Origin: Desulfobulbaceae bacterium
GTDB taxonomy: Bacteria > Desulfobacterota > Desulfobulbia > Desulfobulbales > Desulfocapsaceae
Assembly: GCA_008933635.1 (NCBI GenBank)
Contig: WBUQ01000012.1
Span: 1 to 56,801 of the forward strand
DNA length: 56,801 bases
Direction of reading: 5' to 3'
A program made the translations under genes and the position numbers. Numbering within the stretch: the first letter of the stretch is position 1; every line of letters begins with the position of its first letter. This document shows positions 25,126 to 32,584 of this stretch, piece after piece. Under the pieces are notes generated by a model. That model saw only the letters and a list, made by a program, of their open reading frames with translations, ran no database searches and was not told where the DNA came from.

Positions 25126-25961
25126 TTGCTTTGTTCCACTCTGTCTTCTTTGAATTTTCTGCGACGATGCCTCCATGTGTTGATCCCGCTGATTTCGTCG
25201 GCGAATTTTTTGATGCACTGGAAATATCGTTCGCCGGCGATCGTGATCAGTGAGTTGTGGTCGGCGCCGGGTATCAGGAGGAACTGTTTGTTTTTCGCGC
25301 CGCTCAGCATCTGCAGTTTTTCAGCCTGATAGGGAGGTATCAGCTGATCTCTGGCGCCATGGAGGATCAGGGTCGGCAGTTTGATCTGGGCGATCTTCGT
25401 ACCGTTGCTGAAACCATCCTCTTCCGTGACCCCATCAAGGGGGAAGCCCAGAGATTCGGCCAGGGGGAGAGTGTCCGCGAAGCCACTTTCGATGATAAGG
25501 CCCTTGTAGTGCTGGCTGTGCAGCAGGCCGATCTCGATGGCGCTGACCGAACCAAGGGAACGCCCCATGACGAGCCGCGGGCCGGTAAAACCTTTGTTCT
25601 CCAGCCAGTCCAGGAAAAACTGGCTGATCGTGGCGGCATCGGCCAGCATGGCGGTCACGGTCGGGGAGCCGTCACTCCATCCATATCCGCGATAGGTGGC
25701 AATGAAGATGTTGAGTCCTGCGCGGCAGTAATCGGCTGCGATGTCGTCATAATCGCCAACCGTTTCCCCGTTCCCGTGAAAATAAAGGATGGACGGATTG
25801 TCAGGTCCTGCCGCATGAAACCTGCAGCCGAGCATGACATCGCTGTCAACCCTGACGGCCGCCTCCTCGGCGTTGACGGGCAGTGGAGTCCGATCTGTCC
25901 GGAAGGGAAAAAATATGTGGGAAAGAACCTGGGGATGATCGAGTACGCTGAAGTTCGGCAT
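25122..25961 (-). CDS. Alpha/beta hydrolase
   Basis: Serine hydrolase of 279 residues with the alpha/beta hydrolase fold. The oxyanion region reads SILYFHGNGETVGDYDDIAA. The nucleophile elbow is VMGRSLGSVSAIEIG, with Ser near residue 142. The acid lies in LPTLILHGARDQLIPPYQAE and the catalytic His in LLIPGADHNSLITIA. YRGYGWSDG is also typical. No signal peptide is seen. It overlaps the dCMP deaminase start, so the two may form one transcript, but a joint function is not obvious. The substrate is unknown; thioesterase-, esterase- and peptidase-like relatives all share this layout. Confidence 0.82.
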   Translation of the reverse strand: MPNFSVLDHPQVLSHIFFPFRTDRTPLPVNAEEAAVRVDSDVMLGCRFHAAGPDNPSILYFHGNGETVGDYDDIAADYCRAGLNIFIATYRGYGWSDGSPTVTAMLADAATISQFFLDWLENKGFTGPRLVMGRSLGSVSAIEIGLLHSQHYKGLIIESGFADTLPLAESLGFPLDGVTEEDGFSNGTKIAQIKLPTLILHGARDQLIPPYQAEKLQMLSGAKNKQFLLIPGADHNSLITIAGERYFQCIKKFADEISGINTWRHRRRKFKEDRVEQSK

Positions 25962-26055
25962 CGGATGTTGTCGTTATCGTATGGTGGTTGTCTGACGTGA
26001 CGTGCGGGTCTGTAGTTTAAGAAAGGTCCCTTAAAAAAACCAGCGACAAAGGAAA

Positions 26056-26075
26056 GACCGGCACAACAACCGGCC
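26056..26075 (-). other. Short GC-rich hairpin in the gap before the hydrolase gene
   Basis: On the minus strand GGCCGG pairs with CCGGTC (one G-U pair) around TTGTTGTG and is followed by TTTCCTTT. It lies in the 176-base stretch between the tRNA-His terminator and the hydrolase gene, and could be a weak second terminator or part of an RNA. The stretch also holds the direct repeat CAAGGCTG-AAT-CAAGGCTG. I see no gene in it. Confidence 0.3.
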
Positions 26076-26137
26076 TGCAGGGCAAGGCTGAATCAAGGCT
26101 GCCTGTGGGAGAAGGCCCAGTCCTCAGGGGCTGATAT

Positions 26138-26170
26138 GAAAAAAGGTTGCAGGCATACGCCTGCAACCTT
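26138..26170 (-). terminator. Rho-independent terminator of tRNA-His
   Basis: AAGGTTGCAGGC (26143-26154), the loop ATAC and GCCTGCAACCTT (26159-26170) form a 12-bp perfect stem. On the minus strand it is followed by a T-run (complement of the A-run at 26139-26144), 9 bases after the end of the tRNA CCA. The strong stem and U-tract make it one of the clearest terminators in the window. Confidence 0.88.
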
Positions 26171-26179
26171 CCTGAAAAC

Positions 26180-26257
26180 TGGGGTGGACAATGGGACTCG
26201 AACCCACGGCCTCCTGGGCCACAACCAGGTGCTCTAACCGACTGAGCTACGTCCACC
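26180..26257 (-). tRNA. tRNA-His (anticodon GTG), CCA encoded
   Basis: The minus strand gives GGTGGACGTAGCTCAG at the 5' end, the D-loop GTCGGTTA, the anticodon stem-loop CCTGGTTGTGGCCCAGG with anticodon GTG, the T-arm GTGGGTTCGAGTCCCAT and the 3' end TGTCCACC-CCA. The extra 5' G opposite the discriminator C gives the 8-bp acceptor stem unique to tRNA-His. The CCA is encoded. A promoter lies 30 to 58 bases upstream and a strong terminator 10 bases downstream, so the gene is a single-tRNA transcription unit. Confidence 0.97.
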
Positions 26258-26286
26258 GCCTGAATCTCGTGGTAAAAAGCGCCCTC

Positions 26287-26315
26287 CTTATACCCACTCA
26301 CATCCTGTTTTGCAA
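26287..26315 (-). promoter_or_regulatory. Promoter of tRNA-His
   Basis: On the minus strand TTGCAA (26310-26315), a 17-base spacer and TATAAG (26287-26292) are followed by a GC-rich discriminator (GAGGGCGC) and then the tRNA 29 bases downstream of the -10 box. GC-rich discriminators are typical of stringently controlled stable-RNA promoters. It sits 8 bases after the upstream gene's stop codon. Confidence 0.65.
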
Positions 26316-26323
26316 GCGCAATT

Positions 26324-26977
26324 TTATTTCACAGGCTCGCCGCAATGCATGCATTTCACGGCCTGCGCCTTGATGATTTCAAAACAGTGAGGACACTCCT
26401 TCTTGAAATTCGCTTTCAGCAGCTGGTTGATTGCCATGTTGCAGTCTCTTTCGAAGGCCGGATCGCGAAACGAGTGGTTGCGGATCGGGTCGATGCAATC
26501 GAGTTCGTTGAGCTGAATCATGCATTCCAGGGCCTTTTGCCGGTTCGCTCGGTCCGCCGCCTCGTCCAGGAGCAGTAGCATTACCGGTTCGAGGTTCTTT
26601 TCGGCCAGGCAGCTGTCCAGGGCTTCGACTGCCTCTTTCTCTTTCTGGTAGCGGCTGTTCTGGCTCTTCAGGATTTCCGGGTTGATGACGCTGGCCTTGA
26701 ACGCATCGGCGTTGCCGACCATCATCACGTTGCTTTCCATGCTGCCGGGAAGTTCCATGTAACGATACGAAGCGTGATGACCGTACTGGTTTTCGACATG
26801 ATCCCAACCGTTGAGGAACAACGGGCAGAAATCGTTCAGGCAGATGAACAGGATCTCGGAGCCCCAGCCCAGTCCGTCGCCGACATGTACGGGCGGGGCT
26901 TCACAGCACGACATCTTTTGAGAGCAGTGAGGACAGGTATGAATTTCCTCGATATATTTTTCCACATGTGACCGCAT
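26324..26977 (-). CDS. Hypothetical protein with N- and C-terminal zinc ribbons
   Basis: 217 residues, not recognised. The N-terminus carries CPHCSQKMSCCEAPP and then FICLNDFCPLFLNGW, which could form one zinc site. A central helical region (about 100-185) is rich in Leu, Glu and Lys. The C-terminus ends ECPHCFEIIKAQAVKCMHCG, a zinc-ribbon-type CxxC-x10-CxxC. GGAG lies 10 bases before the ATG at 26977. It follows the PheA-TyrA gene after 119 bases. It may be a nucleic-acid- or protein-binding adaptor; no catalytic motif is visible. Confidence 0.7.
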   Translation of the reverse strand: MRSHVEKYIEEIHTCPHCSQKMSCCEAPPVHVGDGLGWGSEILFICLNDFCPLFLNGWDHVENQYGHHASYRYMELPGSMESNVMMVGNADAFKASVINPEILKSQNSRYQKEKEAVEALDSCLAEKNLEPVMLLLLDEAADRANRQKALECMIQLNELDCIDPIRNHSFRDPAFERDCNMAINQLLKANFKKECPHCFEIIKAQAVKCMHCGEPVK

Positions 26978-27096
26978 AAACGACAGCTCCTTGCTCGATT
27001 GTGCCCACTGGAGGTTATCGCCAGGGGGATAGGATTGATTGCGCTAACAATACACCCGGAGAGAGAGATGGTAAAGATGCACGAAAATCTCAGCCC

Positions 27097-28803
27097 TCAA
27101 CTCTCCCACTCTCCCTGGGTCCCGGAGAGCGAGAGTACTTCATCTACAGCCTTGGCCTGCCTCATACTGGTCTGAAGGAAAGCGGCGGGCATGTATTTCC
27201 TGTTGGATTCCATAATCCGGCTCAATCCGTCGATATCGCCTGCTTCGGCGAGGTCGATCAGCGTCAGCAGATTCTCGGCAAAACTGCGAACGATCTTCCG
27301 GCCATCCCCGGATGTCGCCATAATCTCCGCGTAGGTCCTGGGATTCTGGTTGTGCACCCTGGCCATTGCCAGAATCCCATACAGGGAGGTCAGGGTGGAA
27401 TGACTGCAGATATCGCGGCAGTCTATTTCATGGCTGGCCAGGGTTGTCGCCAGGGCTACGGAGATGGTGGTCGGCAGTTTCTGGCCGACACCCATCAGCA
27501 GATCGTGCCTGGATGGGCTGTCATGGAATATTTCCGCACCGTGCTTGTAGAGAAAGGCTTCAAACTCACTGCAGAATGCCCCGCTCCGAACCGTTCTGAC
27601 GACTGAGACGTTCTTGTCCTTCATCGTCAGGGCCTGGGGACCCCAGAGATTGTGGACAAGCATCAGCTCAACTCCGGGGCTGGTTGCGGTAAAGGCGGTA
27701 TTGATGGTGTTTTCCGATTCGCCGGCGAGCAGGATGAGTGCCTGTCCGTCACGCAGATATCTGCCGTATTTCCTGATGGTCTCGGCGGTGACGGAGATCG
27801 GGACACAGATCATCACCACATCGACCATACCGATCATCTCTTCCGGGCGAAGGGAGGTGGACCTGCCGGTAAGGTGGGTTTTGTACCCCTCGTTTTCCAG
27901 CCGGCTGGCAAACCATCTGCTCATCGCTCCGGAACCGATGAAGCCAAAAGCCTTGATCTGCTTGACCCGCATATCGACGCGGGGAAAGGAACCGAGCAGT
28001 TTGATCGATTTTCCTTCCTGAATGACCCCTTTTTCGATTCTGGTCAGGGCCTCGCGCAGGAGGTTGTCGTCGATATGGCCTTCCGCCTCGATGTAGATCC
28101 GCAGTTTCTGGGTCTTGATATCGTTTTCCGACTGCAGGTCGAGGATGTTGATACCCCTTCTGGTGAATTCGCCGAGGATATCGGCCAGCATGCCGACCCT
28201 GTCGCGAAGGGGTTTAGTGATGATCGCCGTGGCGTCGTAACCGGAAGATCGTGCCAACTGCCTGCCGATCACTGCGAACCGGGTCCGGTTGTGGGGCACA
28301 ACTTCCCTGGCGATCAGCGGAATGGCATGTTTCTTCAGCAGGGCCTCCGATTCGATGACCGCATGGGATGTCCGGTTGTGGGCGCGGATATCGGCGAGAG
28401 CCGCCTCGATATCCTGGACTGTCATCAGGGTTGCCATCGGAAAATGCCGGTCGAGGTATTCCTCGCACTGCCGCAGGACCGAACTCCTGCCGACAATGGT
28501 TGCGACACTGGCGTTTTGCAGGCCGGAGCCGGACATCGCCCCCAGGGAGAGATGGATGGGGAGGACGATATTGTCGATCCAGAAGCCCGGCTCAAGCTGT
28601 GACACCAGCCTGAACGATTCCTTGATTTCGCCTTCGCGGGTGTTGTACACCGGGACCAGGGCAAAGTCAGCCTCCTCGCGGAGGAAGGCGTCGAGAATGT
28701 CGGCAATCCTGGTGAACAGGAGCAGGCGGGCATCCGGGTTGTATTGCAGTGCAGCCTGGTGGCTGTCGGAACCGGATGGTCCCTGGGTGGCGATGGTTAT
28801 CAT
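27097..28803 (-). CDS. Fused prephenate dehydratase - ACT - prephenate dehydrogenase
   Basis: A 568-residue bifunctional enzyme for phenylalanine and tyrosine synthesis. Residues about 1-185 are a prephenate dehydratase domain (ITIATQGPSGSDSHQAALQY; catalytic TRF motif at 174-176 in HNRTRFAVIG). About 190-272 is an ACT domain (RDRVGMLADILGEFTRRGIN). From about 285 comes a TyrA domain: Rossmann GFIGSGAMSRWFASRL, VMICVPISVT, LVHNLWGPQALTM with the likely catalytic His at 384, and GVGQKLPTTISVALA. The ACT domain lacks the GALV and ESRP motifs that bind Phe in E. coli PheA (VGML and QSEN stand there), so feedback by Phe may be altered. No chorismate mutase domain is present. The start at 28803 follows a hairpin with a T-run. 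Confidence 0.87.
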   Translation of the reverse strand: MITIATQGPSGSDSHQAALQYNPDARLLLFTRIADILDAFLREEADFALVPVYNTREGEIKESFRLVSQLEPGFWIDNIVLPIHLSLGAMSGSGLQNASVATIVGRSSVLRQCEEYLDRHFPMATLMTVQDIEAALADIRAHNRTSHAVIESEALLKKHAIPLIAREVVPHNRTRFAVIGRQLARSSGYDATAIITKPLRDRVGMLADILGEFTRRGINILDLQSENDIKTQKLRIYIEAEGHIDDNLLREALTRIEKGVIQEGKSIKLLGSFPRVDMRVKQIKAFGFIGSGAMSRWFASRLENEGYKTHLTGRSTSLRPEEMIGMVDVVMICVPISVTAETIRKYGRYLRDGQALILLAGESENTINTAFTATSPGVELMLVHNLWGPQALTMKDKNVSVVRTVRSGAFCSEFEAFLYKHGAEIFHDSPSRHDLLMGVGQKLPTTISVALATTLASHEIDCRDICSHSTLTSLYGILAMARVHNQNPRTYAEIMATSGDGRKIVRSFAENLLTLIDLAEAGDIDGLSRIMESNRKYMPAAFLQTSMRQAKAVDEVLSLSGTQGEWES

Positions 28804-28823
28804 TCTTTTCTGAGGCCGTTCAT

Positions 28824-28847
28824 AAAAAAAACCGGTACTATTCCGGT
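28824..28847 (-). promoter_or_regulatory. Attenuator-like hairpin in the pheA-tyrA leader
   Basis: On the minus strand ACCGG-AATAGTA-CCGGT forms a 5-bp GC-rich stem followed by a run of T (complement of the A-run at 28824-28830). It lies 21 to 44 bases before the pheA-tyrA start. No gene precedes it on this strand, so it is not an ordinary end-of-gene terminator; premature termination in the leader is the natural reading. Confidence 0.5.
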
Positions 28848-28927
28848 ATCCGCTGCCCACTGACCTCCCGGGCCGGCAATGCGCCTGGGAGTCTGTTAGG
28901 GCAGGAATAAGCACGTCAACGGATCAA

Positions 28928-28956
28928 AATATACACTCTTTTGTTGAAAGCAAGAA
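28928..28956 (-). promoter_or_regulatory. Candidate promoter of the pheA-tyrA fusion
   Basis: TTCTTG, a 17-base spacer and TATATT on the minus strand fit a sigma-70 promoter, with the -10 box at 28928-28933. Transcripts would start near 28921 and carry a leader of about 118 bases that includes the T-run hairpin. A second possible -35 (TTGACG near 28914-28919) lacks a matching -10. Confidence 0.45.
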
Positions 28957-28969
28957 TAAAACGGGAATC

Positions 28970-31900
28970 ATGTCTGCAACCTCAAACCAGGACACAGCTG
29001 AGGCTGATATCGTCGAGTATCTCGATGCCCTGGAAGGATCAAGAAAATACGGGCCGCAGGTGGTGTGTCACCGGGTTTTCCCGGCTGTCAGCCACACTTC
29101 CGCAGAGAACTGGCCGCCTCTTTGTCCGGCAATACTTCAGGCATTGAAGGCCAGGGGAATCGAGCGGCTCTATTCCCACCAGGCCGAGGCGATCAACCAC
29201 CTGCTCGCAGGCAGGCATGTCATCGTGGCCACGCCGACCGCCTCGGGCAAGAGCATGATCTTCAACCTCCCTGTCCTGGACGGCATTTGCGGTGATTCCC
29301 GCACGCATGCGCTGTATCTTTATCCGCTCAAGGCCCTGGCTCAAGACCAGCTGCGGGTGCTATCCGACCTTGCCGCTCTGCTGCCGCCCGACCATCGTGA
29401 CAGGGCAGGCAATCTTGCGGCCATCTACGATGGCGACACCTCGACCCATCGTCGCCGGCAGGTGCGGGAAAGATTGCCCTCGGTGGTGATGACCAATCCC
29501 GATATGCTGCACCTCTCAATCCTTCCCCATCATGGCAGCTGGGCCGCATTTTTCAAGTCGCTCAGATATGTGGTGATTGACGAGGTCCATACCTACCGCG
29601 GGGTCTTCGGTTCGCACATGGCCTGGGTCATCCGGCGATTGAAGAGGATCGCTTCAGCCTATGGCGCGGATCCCCGTTTCATCCTGCTGTCGGCAACCAT
29701 CGGCAACGCCGGGGAGTTTGCCGGCCAGCTGATTGATGACCGGGTAACGGTTGTTGCCGACTCTGGCGCGCCAAAGGCGGAAAAACACTTTCTCTTTCTC
29801 AATCCATGGGACAGCGCCGCCACAGTCGCCAGCCAGATGCTGGAGGCCTCGATGAAGAGAGGGCTGCGCACCATCGTCTACACCAAGTCGCGGCGGATGA
29901 CCGAACTCATCCACCTCTGGACCGCACCCCGTCTCGGCACGCTGGCCGGCAAACTGAGCTCCTACCGGGCCGGATTCTTGCCGGAAGAGCGGCGGGAGAT
30001 CGAGCAGCGGCTCAGCCAGGGCAGCCTGCTCGGCGTCGTTTCGACCTCCGCCCTCGAGCTGGGCATCGATATCGGCGATCTCGATCTCTGCATTCTCGTC
30101 GGTTATCCCGGATCGATCATGGCCTCATGGCAGCGCGGCGGAAGGGTCGGCCGGCAGCAACGGCCTTCGGCGATTGTCATGATCGCCCAGGAGGATGCCC
30201 TCGATCAGCATTTCATGCGACAACCCGAGGATTTTTTCCGTCGCAGTCCGGAAGCGGCCGTGATCAACCCTGATAACGAGTCGATTCTCCGGCGCCATCT
30301 CCACTGTGCCGCTGCCGAATTGCCGCTGTCGGCAGAGGAGCCATGGCTGGATTCCCCTGCGGTTGCTGCGGCAATCGAGACCCTTGTCCGCTCGGCGACA
30401 TTGCTGCAGGATGCAGACGGAAGATACTGGCATGCCAGCCGCAGGTATCCGCAACGACATGTCAATCTGCGGGGAGGCGGGCTGCAGCAGGCCCTGATAG
30501 ATTGTGACAGTGGCGAAATATTTGGAGAAATCGATAGCGGCCGGGCGCTGAAGGAATGCCATCCTGGCGCAATTTACATACATCGGGCCAATTCCTGGCT
30601 GGTTGAGGACCTCGACCTGCAGGGGAGGGAAGTCAAATGTCGGCGGCAGAATCCGTCATACCATACCCGACCGATCACCGGCAAGGAAACGGAAATTCTC
30701 AAGGTTTTTGCAAAGAAGACCGTCTGTTCCTGCGCCGTGTCGTTCGGGCGGCTCAGGGTCACCGAGAGAGTCAGTGGATACCAGCGTCTGAACAATGCCA
30801 CCAGGCGCATCATTGCCACCGTCGACCAGGAGCTGCCGGAACAGACCATCGAAACGGAGGGGCTGTGGCTGGAGATTGAAGAGGGCATGCAACTCCGCCT
30901 GGAAGAGCAGCAGCTGCACTTCATGGGAGCGATCCACGCGCTGGAACACGCGATGATCTCGCTCTTCCCGCTGCTGGTGCTCTGTGATCGCAACGATATC
31001 GGCGGCATATCCTGCCCACGGCATCCGCAGATCCCATGGGCGGCGGTTTTCATCTATGACGGGCACGATGGCGGAATCGGACTGGCGGCCGAGGCCTATC
31101 GCCGGATCGACGACCTGATGCTGCAGACGGAGAGAACCGTACGGCTCTGCTCCTGCGACAATGGCTGCCCGTCGTGTGTGCATTCGCCGAAATGCGGTTC
31201 AGGCAACCGGCCGATCGACAAGCAGGCGTGCCTGTTTCTGCTCGAGGCGATCGTCAAGGATGGCGTTGACGGCAACAGGGACTGCCATGGCGGCAACCCT
31301 GACGATGCCGATGGCTCGGTTGCGGGTGGGCATCAGATTGGCAGGACAATACCGGCTCCGCCGTTTGAGAGAAAGGGGATTGCGGCGCTGCCAAGGCATT
31401 ACGGGGTGTTCGATCTGGAGACCATCAGATCCGCGGCGGAGGTCGGAGGCTGGAACCGCTGCGAGCAGATGGGTGTCTCGGTTGCAGTGGTCTGGGACTC
31501 ACTGCTCGGCGAATGCGTCACCTACCTCGAAAATGAGATCGAGGAACTGGTCGGGCACCTGTCCGGTCTTGACCTGGTTGTCGGCTTCAACTCGAGACGG
31601 TTCGATTACCGGGTATTGTCAGGATACAGCGCGGTTGACTTCAGCAGATTGCCGACCCTCGACCTGCTTGAAGAGGTGTCCAATCATCTCGGCTATCGTC
31701 TCAGCCTCGACCGGTTGGCCGAACACACGCTGGGTGAGAAAAAAAGTGCCGACGGACTGCAGGCCCTCAGGTGGTATAAGGAGGGGAGGATCGATCTGAT
31801 AGTCCGGTATTGCAGGAAAGATGTCGAAATCACCCGCGACCTGCTCCATTTCGCCCTGGAGAAGGGGTATCTCCTTTTCCAGAACAAAGCGGCGAAAACA

Positions 31901-31978
31901 GTCAGATTGCCGCTGGTCCTGGAAAAGGCGATCAGCTCGGTCTGCGGGCGGAGGGATCAGGGCCAGAGCAGCGGTTGA
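28970..31978 (+). CDS. MrfA-like DEAD-box helicase fused to MrfB-like DEDDy exonuclease
   Basis: A single 1002-residue protein. Residues about 1-780 are a superfamily 2 helicase of the MrfA (YprA) type: VIVATPTASGKSMIFNLPVL (Walker A near 86), VVIDEVHTYRGVFG (DEVH near 204), FILLSATIGNAGEF, VVSTSALELGIDIGDLDLCI, and QRGGRVGRQQRPS near 388. A DUF1998-type four-Cys zinc site reads LCSCDNGCPSCVHSPKCG near 725-741. After a linker, residues about 810-970 are an RNase H-like exonuclease of the MrfB (YprB) type: YGVFDLET, VVGFNSRRFDYRVLSG and IVRYCRKDVEITRDLL give a DEDDy quartet. In Bacillus the two are separate proteins that repair mitomycin damage; here they are one chain. The 3' end overlaps the convergent SH3 gene by 22 bases. 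Confidence 0.85.
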   Translation: MSATSNQDTAEADIVEYLDALEGSRKYGPQVVCHRVFPAVSHTSAENWPPLCPAILQALKARGIERLYSHQAEAINHLLAGRHVIVATPTASGKSMIFNLPVLDGICGDSRTHALYLYPLKALAQDQLRVLSDLAALLPPDHRDRAGNLAAIYDGDTSTHRRRQVRERLPSVVMTNPDMLHLSILPHHGSWAAFFKSLRYVVIDEVHTYRGVFGSHMAWVIRRLKRIASAYGADPRFILLSATIGNAGEFAGQLIDDRVTVVADSGAPKAEKHFLFLNPWDSAATVASQMLEASMKRGLRTIVYTKSRRMTELIHLWTAPRLGTLAGKLSSYRAGFLPEERREIEQRLSQGSLLGVVSTSALELGIDIGDLDLCILVGYPGSIMASWQRGGRVGRQQRPSAIVMIAQEDALDQHFMRQPEDFFRRSPEAAVINPDNESILRRHLHCAAAELPLSAEEPWLDSPAVAAAIETLVRSATLLQDADGRYWHASRRYPQRHVNLRGGGLQQALIDCDSGEIFGEIDSGRALKECHPGAIYIHRANSWLVEDLDLQGREVKCRRQNPSYHTRPITGKETEILKVFAKKTVCSCAVSFGRLRVTERVSGYQRLNNATRRIIATVDQELPEQTIETEGLWLEIEEGMQLRLEEQQLHFMGAIHALEHAMISLFPLLVLCDRNDIGGISCPRHPQIPWAAVFIYDGHDGGIGLAAEAYRRIDDLMLQTERTVRLCSCDNGCPSCVHSPKCGSGNRPIDKQACLFLLEAIVKDGVDGNRDCHGGNPDDADGSVAGGHQIGRTIPAPPFERKGIAALPRHYGVFDLETIRSAAEVGGWNRCEQMGVSVAVVWDSLLGECVTYLENEIEELVGHLSGLDLVVGFNSRRFDYRVLSGYSAVDFSRLPTLDLLEEVSNHLGYRLSLDRLAEHTLGEKKSADGLQALRWYKEGRIDLIVRYCRKDVEITRDLLHFALEKGYLLFQNKAAKTVRLPLVLEKAISSVCGRRDQGQSSG

Positions 31979-32424
31979 AAAATCCAGCCGACGGTACCAC
32001 CGCTGTGCTTGACCTTGACCCAGTTGTCCTGAGATGAAACCTTGGTCAGCACCACTCCTCGCTCGACATCGGCCACCACCGGCGCGGTGGCGTTCGGCTC
32101 AGAACGCATGTTGGCGCTTTTTTTTGCGTTGACAATCACGGAGTTCCCCTTGGTGACCAGCGAAGAATGGATATAGCCGGTGTCGTTTTCGTAGTCTGTC
32201 ACCTTCAGCCAGTCGCCTTCCTTGCCCTGCACCATCAGAGGATAGCCTTGAAACAGCTCCATCAGCACAGGAGAATCTGTGTTGGGAGCCGTTCTGACGT
32301 TCACGCCATCCTTGACGACACTGACGTATTCAGCGGAGAGTGCAGGGCTGGCAAGCAAGGTGCACAGTGAACCGGTAACGAGAATCCTTCTGGTGAGTTT
32401 CTTCAGGTGGTGTAAAAAAGTCAT
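31957..32424 (-). CDS. Exported protein with two bacterial SH3 domains
   Basis: Periplasmic or envelope protein of 155 residues. A signal peptide covers residues about 1-31 (LTRRILVTGSLCTLLASPAL, cleavage near ALSA-EYVS). Two SH3b repeats follow: YVSVVKDGVNVRTAPNTDSP to GYIHSSLVTKG, and SVIVNAKKSANMRSEPNATA to GWIFQPLLW. Such domains often bind peptidoglycan peptides or act as adaptors. The gene lies behind the LD-carboxypeptidase and coaX genes but has its own strong promoter at 32495-32523. No catalytic domain is present. Confidence 0.83.
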   Translation of the reverse strand: MTFLHHLKKLTRRILVTGSLCTLLASPALSAEYVSVVKDGVNVRTAPNTDSPVLMELFQGYPLMVQGKEGDWLKVTDYENDTGYIHSSLVTKGNSVIVNAKKSANMRSEPNATAPVVADVERGVVLTKVSSQDNWVKVKHSGGTVGWIFQPLLWP

Positions 32425-32494
32425 AGCAATGTTCTGTAGTTGAATTGACGGGAAGATGCAGTTTCCTTACTGCCGATGACGGTTTTGAGTATCA

Positions 32495-32523
32495 TCTATA
32501 GCACTAATACCGGTCGAAGTCAA
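32495..32523 (-). promoter_or_regulatory. Promoter of the SH3-domain gene
   Basis: On the minus strand TTGACT (32518-32523), a 17-base spacer and TATAGA (32495-32500) lie about 70 bases before the SH3 gene start. This is one of the best sigma-70 matches in the window and separates the SH3 gene from the upstream ldcA-type gene. Confidence 0.6.
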
Positions 32524-32584
32524 AGCCTAGCGCGCCTAAAAAACACTGTTTCTATGACTCTACTGTTCGGGAAGATTGGATATT

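Noticed and set aside
27652-28602. 316-codon open frame on the plus strand
   Set aside because: Antisense to the prephenate enzyme fusion; low-complexity, Asp/Gly-rich translation without motifs.
28804-28914. N-terminal extension of the PheA-TyrA frame up to 28914
   Set aside because: The in-frame region includes a hairpin and T-run typical of a leader. The dehydratase domain itself begins right at the ATG at 28803.
32531-32573. Hairpin terminator after the LD-carboxypeptidase gene
   Set aside because: The T-run near 32537 is preceded by a direct repeat (CTGTTTCT...CTACTGTT), not an inverted one, so no stem forms.
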